In this document: positions 33,301 through 41,688 of the stretch, piece after piece
Numbering within the stretch: the first letter of the stretch is position 1
How the letters are laid out: every line of letters begins with the position of its first letter
NCBI GenBank assembly: GCA_947478935.1
Contig: CANJXV010000002.1
Coordinates: 1-41,854, forward strand
Direction of reading: 5' to 3'
Origin: Comamonadaceae bacterium
Lineage (GTDB): Bacteria > Pseudomonadota > Gammaproteobacteria > Burkholderiales > Burkholderiaceae_C
DNA: 41,854 bases
The notes under the pieces: generated by a model
Databases searched by the model: none
What the model saw: only the letters and a program-made list of their open reading frames with translations
Told to the model about the DNA's origin: nothing
Made by a program: the position numbers and the translations under genes

Positions 33301-33421
33301 AAGCCCCCATCCATTGACTACGACTGCCACGTTCACCAATAGGGGACAACAAACCCGCCCCGCAACCTACCGCACCAACACCCGCATCCGGCCCAAAAAA
33401 ACCACATTGGGTATTCAAGCT

Positions 33422-33449
33422 CCCCTGCACCCCAGCGGGGGTGAAGGGG
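33422..33449. repeat. C/G-rich hairpin followed by G-tracts
   Basis: CCCCTGCACCCC and GGGGTGAAGGGG pair with one mismatch around a 4-base loop, and runs of G follow to about 33470 on the plus strand. It lies about 140 bp beyond the 3' end of the minus-strand hydrolase gene. No T-run follows the stem on either strand, so it is not called as a terminator. Confidence 0.45.
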
Positions 33450-33591
33450 CGGGGGGGAAGCGGGGGGGCATACAAAAGTCCCACAGGGAAAAATATATGT
33501 AAAAAGCAACTTCAAACCTGACCAACTTATCTGGCATAAACCCCAAGTTTGGCTACGCTACCTATCGCTAAGCATCGAGGTTCTTCCGCTC

Positions 33592-34476
33592 TTATGCCCC
33601 AAGTTGCTGCGCCAACCAACCACACAAAGCACTGTCCGCGTTTTCAAAACCATGGATGACGGTGAAATGGTTAGCGCCCTCGATTGCGCTCAGCTCGGCC
33701 TTATTCCCTTGCGCCGCCCAAGCGCTGTGCATAAGCTGCCCTTGCCGCTCAAACTCGTTTGTCTCCGCTCCGCCCCAGGTGATCCAAAGAGGCGTCTTGC
33801 AAGGCCGCGCCATAAAGGCCGGGCAGTTACGGCGGATGACGCCATCGTCCAGCTGAATCATGGGCTGCAAATAGCTAAAGCGCAGCGGCGTGATGTCGTA
33901 AATGCCGCTGATGCAGATAGCCGCTTTGATCGGGTCCTGCGCCAACCCGTAGTCGCGTGCCCATTCGGTTTGTAGGCACATGGCCGTCAGGTGGCCGCCC
34001 GCGGAATGTCCACCGACTGAAATTCGCGCAGGGTCACCGCCGTACTCTGCAATGTGGCACACCGTCCAGGCCACCGCAGCGCGCACTTGGCGCGTGATTT
34101 CGTCTATCGTCACATGCGGGCACAGGGCGTAATTCACCACCACCGTGGTGATGCCTCGCGCTTGCAAGCCCAGCGCCACCCCGCTAAATTCTTTGCTCGT
34201 CAAAGCTCGCCAGTAGCCACCGTGGATGAATACAAATACCGGCGCGTTCGCTTGCTCGGCCGGAAAAATATCCAAGGTTTCATGCAGCGTTGGGCCAAAG
34301 GGAATGTCTAAGGTGCAGCGCAGCGTAGCGCGTGCGTGCTGCGCTCGTTCCACATAATGCCGCCCCGGCGCGGCCGGGTCAGGCAGCGCCAGCGAGGTGT
34401 TGTACTGCGCGTCAATCTGCGCTTGCTGGGTAAATTCGCGGTACAGCGCGGGAGCAGTCGGCGTGGATTGGCGCAT
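33592..34476 (-). CDS. Alpha/beta hydrolase (esterase / kynurenine-formamidase-like)
   Basis: 294-residue serine hydrolase. The oxyanion motif HGGYW (residues 85-89) and the nucleophile elbow GGHSAGGH (Ser158) match the hormone-sensitive-lipase/arylformamidase branch, and the catalytic His is probably in GANHFTVIHG near the C-terminus. No signal peptide is present, so it is cytoplasmic. HGGYW is common in kynurenine formamidases, but no tryptophan-degradation gene is nearby, so a general carboxylesterase is equally possible. The gene stands alone on the minus strand, 53 bp downstream of dbpA. Confidence 0.85.
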   Translation of the reverse strand: MRQSTPTAPALYREFTQQAQIDAQYNTSLALPDPAAPGRHYVERAQHARATLRCTLDIPFGPTLHETLDIFPAEQANAPVFVFIHGGYWRALTSKEFSGVALGLQARGITTVVVNYALCPHVTIDEITRQVRAAVAWTVCHIAEYGGDPARISVGGHSAGGHLTAMCLQTEWARDYGLAQDPIKAAICISGIYDITPLRFSYLQPMIQLDDGVIRRNCPAFMARPCKTPLWITWGGAETNEFERQGQLMHSAWAAQGNKAELSAIEGANHFTVIHGFENADSALCGWLAQQLGA

Positions 34477-34529
34477 GGTGTTTGTCAGTCGATGTTGGGT
34501 GATGAAAAGTTGACCAAGTGCATCGGTAG

Positions 34530-35924
34530 TTACACCAGCCGCACCTTAACGCTCTTGCCTTTGATCCGCCCCGCATTGAGCTTGGCGCAAGCGGCCTGGG
34601 CAATATCGCGGGCGACGGCTACAAAAGTACAAAACTCAGTAACCTGGATTTTGCCGATTTGCTCCCGCGTATAGGCCCAGCCGCTCTCCGCATTGGTGAG
34701 CGCACCCAGAACGTCGCCAGCGCGGATTTTTTCTTTTCGGCCACCCAAAATTTGTAGCGTCACCATGGGCGCGAGCAAGGGCTGCGTGCTGGCGGGGGTG
34801 AGCGTGTCCAAGCCATACCAGGTACTGGACATTTTTTGATAGACCTCAATCGCGCCCACGCGGCCCATGTCGTTGAGCGTGGCTAGGCTGAGCGCCAGGC
34901 CCGCAGCCCCTGCGCGCCCGGTACGGCCTACGCGGTGCACATGCACTTGCGGGTCGGGGGTGATGTCCACATTGATAACGGCGGCCAGTTGGTCAATGTC
35001 CAGCCCGCGCGATGCCACATCCGTGGCCACCAGCACTGCGCAACTGCGGTTGGCAAACTGCGCCAGCACCTGGTCGCGCTCGCGCTGTTCCAGTTCGCCG
35101 TACAAGGCTTGGGCGTCAATGCCTTGCTGCTGCAAATAGTCCACCAGGTCTTTGCATTGCTGCTTGGTATTGCAAAAAGCCAGGGTGTTGACGGGGCGAA
35201 AATGCAGCAGCAGTTTGGCTACCGCTTCAAACTTTTGTGGTCGGGTGATCTCGTAAAAACGCTGCTCAATGGTCACTTGCGCCGCTTGCGCTTTGACTTC
35301 GATGTGCACCGGCTCGCGCAAAAAGTCTTTGGCTAGGCTGGCAATGCCTTCGGGGTAGGTGGCCGAGAAAAGCAAGGTTTGGCGAGTGGGCGGCGTTTGG
35401 CGTACCACGGTGCGGATGTCGTCCATAAAGCCCATGTCCAGCATGCGATCGGCTTCATCGAGCACCAGGGTTTTGAGGCCCGTTAAGTCCAGGCTCTCGC
35501 GTTCCAAGTGGTCCATGATGCGCCCGGGCGTACCGACCACGATGTGCCCGCCGTTTTCTAGGCTGGCACGTTGGCCGCGTAAAGGCACGCCACCGCACAG
35601 GGTCACCACTTTGATGTTGTCTTGCGCGCGCGCCAAACGGCGGATTTCGGCGCTGACCTGGTCGGCCAGTTCGCGCGTCGGGCACAGCACCATGGCTTGC
35701 ACTGCAAACCAGCGCGGGTTCAAGCCAGCCAACAAGGCCAGCGCGAAAGCAGCCGTCTTGCCGCTGCCGGTTTGTGCCTGGGCAATCAGGTCTTTGCCCG
35801 CCAGGGCCGGGGGCAGGCTGGCGGCCTGGATGGGCGTCATCTGGTGGTAGCCCAGTTGCGCCAGGTTGGCAAGCGTGGCCTCATTCAGAGGCAGGGTAGA
35901 GAAATCAAGCAGCGCAGCAGTCAT
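34530..35924 (-). CDS. dbpA: ATP-dependent RNA helicase DbpA
   Basis: 464-residue DEAD-box helicase acting in large-ribosomal-subunit maturation. The Q motif (YHQMTPIQAASLP), Walker A AQTGSGKT (residues 50-57), DEAD (156-159), SAT (LLFSATYP) and the C-terminal HRVGRTGRAG motif VI are all in order. After the helicase core, residues about 390-464 (VTLQILGGRKEKIRAGDVLGALTNAESGW, ending KGKSVKVRLV) form the DbpA RNA-binding domain that recognises 23S rRNA hairpin 92. Length matches E. coli DbpA. Single gene on the minus strand. Confidence 0.95.
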   Translation of the reverse strand: MTAALLDFSTLPLNEATLANLAQLGYHQMTPIQAASLPPALAGKDLIAQAQTGSGKTAAFALALLAGLNPRWFAVQAMVLCPTRELADQVSAEIRRLARAQDNIKVVTLCGGVPLRGQRASLENGGHIVVGTPGRIMDHLERESLDLTGLKTLVLDEADRMLDMGFMDDIRTVVRQTPPTRQTLLFSATYPEGIASLAKDFLREPVHIEVKAQAAQVTIEQRFYEITRPQKFEAVAKLLLHFRPVNTLAFCNTKQQCKDLVDYLQQQGIDAQALYGELEQRERDQVLAQFANRSCAVLVATDVASRGLDIDQLAAVINVDITPDPQVHVHRVGRTGRAGAAGLALSLATLNDMGRVGAIEVYQKMSSTWYGLDTLTPASTQPLLAPMVTLQILGGRKEKIRAGDVLGALTNAESGWAYTREQIGKIQVTEFCTFVAVARDIAQAACAKLNAGRIKGKSVKVRLV

Positions 35925-35967
35925 GCCCGATTATCGGGCGTGGCCTGCGCCGCAATAAACGCAATGC

Positions 35968-36402
35968 TTATTTGCCGGAGATAGCCAGCAGCTCTACTTC
36001 GAACAATAGCGTGGCGTTGGGTGGGATGGTGTTGCCAGCACCGCGTGCGCCATAGGCGATGCTGGACGGGCAGGTGAGCTTGGCTTTGCCGCCGACTTTG
36101 ATTTTTTGCACGCCTTCGGTCCAGCAGGGAATCACAGCGCCCAGCGGAAACTCAGCCGGTTCATTGCGCTTGTAAGAGCTGTCAAATTCACGGCCATCGG
36201 GGAAGGTGCCGCGGTAATGGACCCTGACCGTATCGCTGGCCTTGGGGCTGGCGCCGGTGCCGTCTTTGAGTGAACGATAGACCAGGCCGCTGGGGGTGAC
36301 CTGGGCACCGGCCTCTTTGGCAGCGGCATCCAGCACAGGGTCTGCGGCGCAGCCGAAAGCGGCGGTTAATAGGGCGGCGAAAGCGAGAAGACGTGTTTTC
36401 AT
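35968..36402 (-). CDS. FKBP-type peptidyl-prolyl cis-trans isomerase
   Basis: 144-residue exported FKBP. A signal peptide (MKTRLLAFAALLTAAFGCAA, residues 1-20) is followed by one FKBP domain: DTVRVHYRGTFPDGREFDSSY, then AVIPCWTEGVQKIKVGGKAKLTCPSSIAYGARG and IPPNATLLFEVELL. The Cys in AFGC could be a weak lipobox, so either a soluble periplasmic or a lipid-anchored form is possible. The ATG at 36402 is chosen over an in-frame upstream start that would lengthen the N-terminus with non-signal sequence. It helps periplasmic protein folding. The gap to htpG holds a copy of the interspersed inverted repeat. Confidence 0.92.
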   Translation of the reverse strand: MKTRLLAFAALLTAAFGCAADPVLDAAAKEAGAQVTPSGLVYRSLKDGTGASPKASDTVRVHYRGTFPDGREFDSSYKRNEPAEFPLGAVIPCWTEGVQKIKVGGKAKLTCPSSIAYGARGAGNTIPPNATLLFEVELLAISGK

Positions 36403-36429
36403 AGCGTTATTGCAAAGGGTTGAAAACCG

Positions 36430-36514
36430 CCATTCTCGCAGTGCCGCTGGCAGTAGCAATCCATGACTTCTCGCAAGCATGGATCGTCGCGTCGCTGTGC
36501 AGCTCGCGATGACG
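36430..36514. repeat. Interspersed inverted-repeat element, copy 2 (decayed left arm)
   Basis: The right arm, ATGGATCGTCGCGTCGC through CTCGCGATGACGG (36478-36514), matches copy 1 (2594-2630) at nearly every position. The left arm (36430-36464, ending AGCAATCCATGA) is diverged and shorter. It sits in the fkpA-type/htpG gap, as expected for an extragenic repeat. Confidence 0.65.
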
Positions 36515-36530
36515 GCTTATGTAGAGTTCC

Positions 36531-38513
36531 CTAGACCAGCAGCGCGTTCACGCGTTTGACGTACGCAGCCGGGTCTTCCGGCAGGCCGCCTTCGGCAAGC
36601 AGCGCTTGGTCAAACAGAATGTGCGCCAGATCGTGGAAATGCACCGAGCCGTCCAGCTTTTTCACCAGCGGATGCTCGGCATTGACTTCCAACACCGGCT
36701 TGACATCCGGCGCCTTTTGGCCAGCTTGCTTGAGCATGCGCGCCAGTTGGGTGCTCATGCCATCGTCCTGTACCACCAAACAAGCCGGGCTGTCCACCAA
36801 ACGGGTGGTGACGCGCACGTCTTCGGCCTTGTCTTTTAGGGCTTCTTTGAGCTTGGCCAGCGTGGGCTTGAAGGTCTCGGCGGTCTCTTCAGCGGCTTTC
36901 TTTTCTGCCTCGTCCTGCAAGCTACCCAGGTCTACCGCGCCTTTGGCCACGCTTTGCAGCGGCGTGCCCTCGTATTCATTCAAATAGTTCAGTGCCCACT
37001 CGTCCACACGGTCGGTCATGAGCAGCACTTCAATACCTTTTTTCTTGAACACTTCCAGCTGTGGGCTATTTTTTGCGGCGGCCAGAGTGTCGGCGGTGAT
37101 GTAGTACATCGCCTCCTGGCCCTCCTTCATGCGCGCTTTGTAATCGGCAAAGGACACGCTTACCGCATCGCTTTGCGTGGAGGCAAAGCGGAGCAATTTA
37201 GCGAGACGATCTTTGTTGGAAAAGTCTTCGCCCAACCCTTCTTTGAGCACCGCGCCGAACTCGTTATAAAAGCGGGTGTATTTACCGGCTAAGGCTTTGT
37301 CTTCTTCACTCACCACATCGGTGACGCCTTCGGCGTTGGCCTCGGGAAGCTTGTCGTTTTTCGCCAGGTCTTCGAGCATGCCCAGCACGCGTTTGGTACA
37401 ACCCTCGCGAATGGCTTTGACGTCGCGGCTTTCCTGCAACAGCTCGCGGCTGACGTTGAGTGGCAAGTCCGCCGAGTCCACCACGCCTTTAACAAAGCGA
37501 AGGTAGGTTGGCATCAGTGCTTCGGCCTCGTCCATGATGAACACGCGTTTCACATACAGCTTGATACCGGCGGTTTTTTCCCGGTTGTACAAATCCATGG
37601 GCGCTTTACCGGGAATGTAAAGCAGCTGCGTGTATTCGGTACTGCCTTCGACGCGGTTGTGGGTGTGGGCTAGCGGCGCTTCAAAGTCGTGGCTGATTTG
37701 CTTGTAGAAATCGTCGTACTGTTCTTGGCTGATGTCTTTTTTGGCGCGCGCCCAAATGGCGTTGGCCTTGTTGACGGTTTCCCATTCGCCGGTCTTGACC
37801 ATGCCGCCGGGCTGGCGTCCGGCTTTTTCGTCCTTGGGGTCGATCAAATCGCCGTCTTTCCATTCCTCTTTTTCCATGAGGATGGGCAGGCTGATGTGAT
37901 CCGAATATTTGTTGATGATGCCCTTGACCTTCCAGGTCTGCGCATAGTCCATTGCGTCTTCGCGCAGATGCAAGATGACGCTGGTCCCGCGTGCAGCGCG
38001 GCTCATGCTTTCCACTTCAAATGCACCGCCACCGCTGGCGCCGCCATCGCTGATCCAGCGCACGCCCTCGGACTCGGGCAATCCGGCGCGTCGCGTTTCG
38101 ACGGTGATTTTGTCGGCCACGATGAAGCCGGAATAAAAGCCCACGCCAAATTGACCGATCAGCTGCGAGTCAACCTTTTGGTCGCCGCTGAGTTTGCTGA
38201 CAAAGTCTTTGGTGCCGCTCTTGGCAATCGTGCCCAAGTTGTCGATGGCCTCTTGCTGCGACATACCGATGCCGTTGTCGGTGATGGTCAGTGTCTTGGC
38301 GTCTTTGTCCAGCGTGACCTTGACTTGCAGCTCGGTATCGCCGGCCATCAGGCTGCTGTTGTTAATCGCCTCAAAGCGCAGTTTGTCACAGGCGTCGGAC
38401 GCGTTGGAGATCAGCTCGCGCAGAAAAATTTCTTTATTCGAATACAGGGAATGGGTCACCAGGTGCAGAAGTTGGGCCACTTCGGCCTGGAAGGACAGGG
38501 TTTGCTTGCTCAT
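36531..38513 (-). CDS. htpG: Chaperone HtpG (bacterial Hsp90)
   Basis: 660-residue ATP-dependent chaperone. The N-terminal GHKL ATPase domain shows QLLHLVTHSLYSNKEIFLRELISNASDACDKLR, ITDNGIGM and GQFGVGFYSGFIVADKI. The middle domain contains LYVKRVFIMDEAEALMPTYLRFVKGVVDSADLPLNVSRE. The C-terminal dimerisation domain ends AYVKRVNALLV. The ATG at 38513 gives the normal MSKQTLSFQAEV start; an in-frame upstream start would translate the leader. A sigma-32-type promoter lies about 80-100 bp upstream. Confidence 0.97.
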   Translation of the reverse strand: MSKQTLSFQAEVAQLLHLVTHSLYSNKEIFLRELISNASDACDKLRFEAINNSSLMAGDTELQVKVTLDKDAKTLTITDNGIGMSQQEAIDNLGTIAKSGTKDFVSKLSGDQKVDSQLIGQFGVGFYSGFIVADKITVETRRAGLPESEGVRWISDGGASGGGAFEVESMSRAARGTSVILHLREDAMDYAQTWKVKGIINKYSDHISLPILMEKEEWKDGDLIDPKDEKAGRQPGGMVKTGEWETVNKANAIWARAKKDISQEQYDDFYKQISHDFEAPLAHTHNRVEGSTEYTQLLYIPGKAPMDLYNREKTAGIKLYVKRVFIMDEAEALMPTYLRFVKGVVDSADLPLNVSRELLQESRDVKAIREGCTKRVLGMLEDLAKNDKLPEANAEGVTDVVSEEDKALAGKYTRFYNEFGAVLKEGLGEDFSNKDRLAKLLRFASTQSDAVSVSFADYKARMKEGQEAMYYITADTLAAAKNSPQLEVFKKKGIEVLLMTDRVDEWALNYLNEYEGTPLQSVAKGAVDLGSLQDEAEKKAAEETAETFKPTLAKLKEALKDKAEDVRVTTRLVDSPACLVVQDDGMSTQLARMLKQAGQKAPDVKPVLEVNAEHPLVKKLDGSVHFHDLAHILFDQALLAEGGLPEDPAAYVKRVNALLV

Positions 38514-38526
38514 AGGGTGAAAATGC

Positions 38527-38587
38527 CTCAAAAATTGCGGGTTGCGCGCGTGTTGCGCCCATGCCCGGGATCCGGGCAACCCGCAAT
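38527..38587 (-). terminator. Terminator-like hairpin between rluF and htpG
   Basis: On the minus strand ATTGCGGGTTGC (38587-38576) pairs exactly with GCAACCCGCAAT (38545-38534), followed by TTTTT. The 30-base loop holds its own stem TGCCCGG/CCGGGCA (38562-38578), which shares bases with the outer arm, so the two are mutually exclusive at that end. It would end rluF transcripts about 60-110 bases past the stop. Confidence 0.6.
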
Positions 38588-38612
38588 TATGGGCGAGGGG
38601 GTCAATTTCAAG
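38586..38612 (-). promoter_or_regulatory. Sigma-32 (RpoH) heat-shock promoter of htpG
   Basis: On the minus strand CTTGAAA (38612-38606) is followed, after 12 bp, by CCCATAAT (38593-38586). This fits the RpoH consensus CTTGAA-N13-15-CCCCATnT closely. Transcription would start near 38579, giving an htpG leader of about 65 bases. The -10 element touches the left arm of the terminator-like hairpin. Confidence 0.7.
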
Positions 38613-38645
38613 GCCGCTGTGTGCCGCGCACCGCAGCTTGCGGTC

Positions 38646-39608
38646 TTAAAAGCGTTCGTGCGGCGCCAGATAGCGCCACTGTCCGACTGGCAGATTGCCC
38701 AGCATGACTTTACCGATGCGCACCCGCTTGAGACCCACCACCTTCAGGCCTACTTGCTCGCACATGCGCCGGATTTGGCGTTTTTTCCCTTCGTGCAGCA
38801 CAAAGCGCAGTTGCTCGGGGTTTTGCCACTCCACTTTGGCGTGTTTGAGCGCCTGCCCGTCGAGACTTAGACCGTGGCGCAGCAATTGCAGCTTGGCAGC
38901 GGGGAAGACCGTTTGCACATCGTTGCTAACCGGGTCATCGTCGTCGATGCGGCTCAGTTGCGTGGGCTTGGGCACTGAGGCATAGGTGGCTGAAGCTGAC
39001 GTAGCTGCAGCTGTGTTTTCCACGCCCGTATAAACCACGCGCACCAGGTATTCTTTTTCTATTACGTGGTCCTCACCGATCAACTGGCGTGCTACGCGGC
39101 CGTCCTGTGTCAATACCAAGAGGCCCGTGGAGTCAATGTCCAAGCGCCCGGCGGGCACTAGGCTGCGCAATTGGCTGGGGTGAAAGAAAAAGCGGGCGTT
39201 ATCCTCGGCCCAGCGGTTTTGCGGCGCCACCAGGGTGATGGCCGGGCTGTGCCCGTCCTCGGCCTGCCCGCTGACAATGCCCAGCGGTTTGTTGATCAAT
39301 ACCGTCACTTGTTTCGCCTGCTGTCCTTTGGCCTCTTTGTCGATTTCAATGCGCACATCGGTAGCCACTTGCATGCCCATTTCGGCGATCTGGCCGTTGA
39401 CCTTGACCCAGCCTTTTTCAATCCAGGCATCGGCCTCGCGGCGCGAGGCCATGCCCAACTCGGCCATGCGCTTGTTTAGGCGCATGCTGCCGTCGGGACC
39501 TATGGCGGCGGTATTACTTTGGCCTGCCGGTATCGGCGCGCGCGCCGGCGGCGGCGCAGCCCGACGCATGCCGCCCGCAGGCAGAGGAGTTTTCGGGGGG
39601 AGGGACAT
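38646..39608 (-). CDS. rluF: 23S rRNA pseudouridine synthase, RluF-like
   Basis: 320-residue RsuA/RluB/RluE/RluF-family synthase. A Pro/Ala-rich N-terminal tail (1-40) precedes an S4 RNA-binding domain (about 42-90, MRLNKRMAELGMASRREADAWIEKGWVKVNG). The catalytic motif is GRLDIDSTGLLVLTQDG with Asp157. The C-terminal EGKKRQIRRMCEQVGLKVVGLKRVRIG is closer to RluF than to RluB or RsuA. It would modify U2604 of 23S rRNA. Residues about 200-225 (an Ala/Thr/Ser-rich stretch followed by DDDD) are an extra loop not usual in the family. GGAAAG precedes the start. Confidence 0.88.
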   Translation of the reverse strand: MSLPPKTPLPAGGMRRAAPPPARAPIPAGQSNTAAIGPDGSMRLNKRMAELGMASRREADAWIEKGWVKVNGQIAEMGMQVATDVRIEIDKEAKGQQAKQVTVLINKPLGIVSGQAEDGHSPAITLVAPQNRWAEDNARFFFHPSQLRSLVPAGRLDIDSTGLLVLTQDGRVARQLIGEDHVIEKEYLVRVVYTGVENTAAATSASATYASVPKPTQLSRIDDDDPVSNDVQTVFPAAKLQLLRHGLSLDGQALKHAKVEWQNPEQLRFVLHEGKKRQIRRMCEQVGLKVVGLKRVRIGKVMLGNLPVGQWRYLAPHERF

Positions 39609-39677
39609 GCACGCTTTCCAAAAGGGGACTTAAGCGGGCATTCTATGAAGCTGCCTTTTTCGGCCCTCGTTTTCGCC

Positions 39678-40664
39678 CTATACAGTTTCCCATCCTTCGT
39701 GTTCGCTAGCGCGGTAAATGGCGTCTATGACTTGCTGGTTGTGCAGTGAGCTTTCCAGCGTGACGTGTTCCTCCATCGCTCCGCCAGCCGCGCGGGCAAA
39801 TGCTTCGACCTGGCACTTGTATTGGCGGCTGTCCTGGAAGCGGAATATTTGGCTCTGCGCGTGGTTTTGGTTGGTGAGTTCGACTTCTTCTGGCCCCCAT
39901 CGGTCGGCATTGAATGGAGACTTCACTTCGATAAACCCCTCGGTGCCATGAAACACCATCAGCTGCCGCGCGGCCAGCTGGGTGGCGATGTAAAAGCTCA
40001 GCTCAAAGCTGCCGAAATCAGCACGCACAGAGGAATAAATATCGGTGCCAAATTGCGGGTCACGCTCGGTGCTCGCTTGCACGCGCAGCGCTTCTTTGCT
40101 GGTGACAAAGCGGGTGGTGATGGTGGGGTAGACGCCGATGTCGGGCAAGCCGCCGCCACCAAGGTCAGGCTTATTGCGCATATTGTCCGGGTCGCGGTTG
40201 AAGTAGCTAAAGCAGCCCTGCACATGCTTGAGCGTGCCGATGGCGCCGCTATTGAGCAACTCGCGCACCTTGCGCCATACCGGCGCATAGGTCACCATAA
40301 AAGCTTCTGAGATGAGCACCCCATTGCGCTCGCGCGCCTCGATCAATTCGCCAATGGCCCCGGCGTGCAAGGCAATCGGCTTCTCGCACAAAACGTGTTT
40401 GCCCGCGTCGGCAGCTTTGATGCTCCACTCCACATGCTGCGAGGTGGGCAGGGGGATGTAGACCGCATCAATTTCGTCGGAGTCGAGCATCGCCTGGTAG
40501 GAGCCAAAGACGTAGGGAATTGCAAAGCGGTCGGCATAAGCCTGTGCGCGCCCCAGGTCGCGGCTGGCTACCGCACTAACCATGCAGTTCTCCGCATCGT
40601 GCAGGGCGGGAACCACTAGTTCGCGGCCAATTTTTGCAGTCGATAAGATTCCGAAACGTAGCAT
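39678..40664 (-). CDS. Gfo/Idh/MocA-family NAD(P)-dependent oxidoreductase
   Basis: 328-residue sugar/diol-type dehydrogenase. The Rossmann domain starts MLRFGILSTAKIGRELVVPAL; the catalytic motif CEKPIALHAG is at about residues 93-102, with the Lys at 95. The C-terminal domain has GGGGLPDIGVYPTITTRFV, typical of the dihydrodiol/xylose dehydrogenase branch. The start at 40664 has a strong AAGGAGG 6 bases upstream; longer in-frame readings run into the Crp/Fnr gene. No neighbouring sugar pathway points to a substrate. Confidence 0.9.
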   Translation of the reverse strand: MLRFGILSTAKIGRELVVPALHDAENCMVSAVASRDLGRAQAYADRFAIPYVFGSYQAMLDSDEIDAVYIPLPTSQHVEWSIKAADAGKHVLCEKPIALHAGAIGELIEARERNGVLISEAFMVTYAPVWRKVRELLNSGAIGTLKHVQGCFSYFNRDPDNMRNKPDLGGGGLPDIGVYPTITTRFVTSKEALRVQASTERDPQFGTDIYSSVRADFGSFELSFYIATQLAARQLMVFHGTEGFIEVKSPFNADRWGPEEVELTNQNHAQSQIFRFQDSRQYKCQVEAFARAAGGAMEEHVTLESSLHNQQVIDAIYRASEHEGWETV

Positions 40665-40758
40665 GCATGCCTCCTTGGCGCGGGTATCACAGTGAGGCCG
40701 CCAGTGTATGGCCTTGATGGAAATGGCAAGCCCGGGCTTTTGGGCCTGCGTCCCTCGT

Positions 40759-41472
40759 TTAGCGCATGGGCGATGGGGTGCGCAGCGCTGCCAGATCCAG
40801 CACCCGCAGCCCGCCATACTCCACGGCAATAGATCCCTGGTCTTGCAAGGTGTTGAGCGCCTCGTTGACGCGCTGTCGCGACAGGCCCACCAGATAGGCC
40901 AGTTCCTGCTGCGTGATGCGCAGCACCTGGCCGACACCCGGATAAAGCACCGGGTTGAACAGCGCGGCCAGGCTGCGCGCCACGCGTACATCGGGGTTGT
41001 TCATGCGGTCAATTTCCCGGGCTGCGATAAATTGGGCCAGTCGCTCATTGAGCTGGTTCATCACAAAGCGGTTAAAGGCGATGGAATGGTCCAGTAGCCA
41101 GTGGAACGTATCCACATGCAGGCCTGCGACGCGGCTGTTGCGCAGGGCCTGGATGTTGTATCGGTAGGCTTCGCGCTTTAAGGCCGTGCCTTCGCCAAAC
41201 CAGCCGCCTGGCGGGATGCCGGTGTAGGTGATGGTTTGGCCCTGGGCGTTATCGGTGCTCATTTTGAGCAGGCCGTCGATCACGCCAAACCAGTAGGTCA
41301 CTGGCCTGCCGGTGCGGCAAAGCACCTCGCCGGGACCGGCTTCGGCAACCTTCAGGTCGGTGGCGGCGCGTTCGCGCTGGTCTTGGGTAAGCAGGCGCAT
41401 CCAGGGAATGGCTACTAATTCGCCCTCGGTTAGAGGCCTGCGGCGCTCGTGCAGGGCAGATTCAATGGGCAT
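40759..41472 (-). CDS. Crp/Fnr-family transcriptional regulator
   Basis: 237-residue regulator. A cyclic-nucleotide-binding-like beta roll (about 30-125, with GEVLCRTGRPVTYWFGVIDGLLKM and PPGGWFGEGTAL) is followed by a dimerisation helix and a winged helix (about 160-237, helix-turn-helix ITQQELAYLVGLSRQRVNEALNTLQ). It lacks the N-terminal cysteine cluster of true FNR. The recognition helix SRQRVNEAL differs from Crp (SRETVGRIL) at the base-contacting positions, so its site should differ from TGTGA. AAGGAG precedes the ATG. It is divergent from an acyl-CoA ligase, with a palindrome of Crp-like geometry between them. Confidence 0.9.
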   Translation of the reverse strand: MPIESALHERRRPLTEGELVAIPWMRLLTQDQRERAATDLKVAEAGPGEVLCRTGRPVTYWFGVIDGLLKMSTDNAQGQTITYTGIPPGGWFGEGTALKREAYRYNIQALRNSRVAGLHVDTFHWLLDHSIAFNRFVMNQLNERLAQFIAAREIDRMNNPDVRVARSLAALFNPVLYPGVGQVLRITQQELAYLVGLSRQRVNEALNTLQDQGSIAVEYGGLRVLDLAALRTPSPMR

Positions 41473-41581
41473 GGTGGGGCTCCTTGTTGGGTCATCACCC
41501 CGCCCGGCAGGGCGATTGGTGCCGCGGTTTTCGTCAGCTACCTGCAAGAGAAGGGAAAACACCTAGTCGAATTTTGGTCAA

Positions 41582-41599
41582 TTGTCGTGCAAACGACAA
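41582..41599. promoter_or_regulatory. Crp/Fnr-geometry palindrome
   Basis: TTGTCGT-GCAA-ACGACAA, a perfect 7-4-7 inverted repeat, lies 110 bp upstream of the regulator and 90 bp upstream of the acyl-CoA ligase. Its core TGTCG-N6-CGACA has exactly the spacing of a Crp site but a different half-site, matching the altered recognition helix of the neighbouring protein. Confidence 0.65.
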
Positions 41600-41688
41600 C
41601 AAAACGTCAAATGGGCTTCTAGTATCCATCCTGATTGATGCGCTACCCTCTGAAAGTGGCAGCGACGCAGACCAGAAGGGCTTTTTCG

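Noticed and set aside
37689..38870. 393-codon plus-strand open frame
   Set aside because: It lies antisense to htpG and runs on into the rluF 3' end; it has no recognisable domain.
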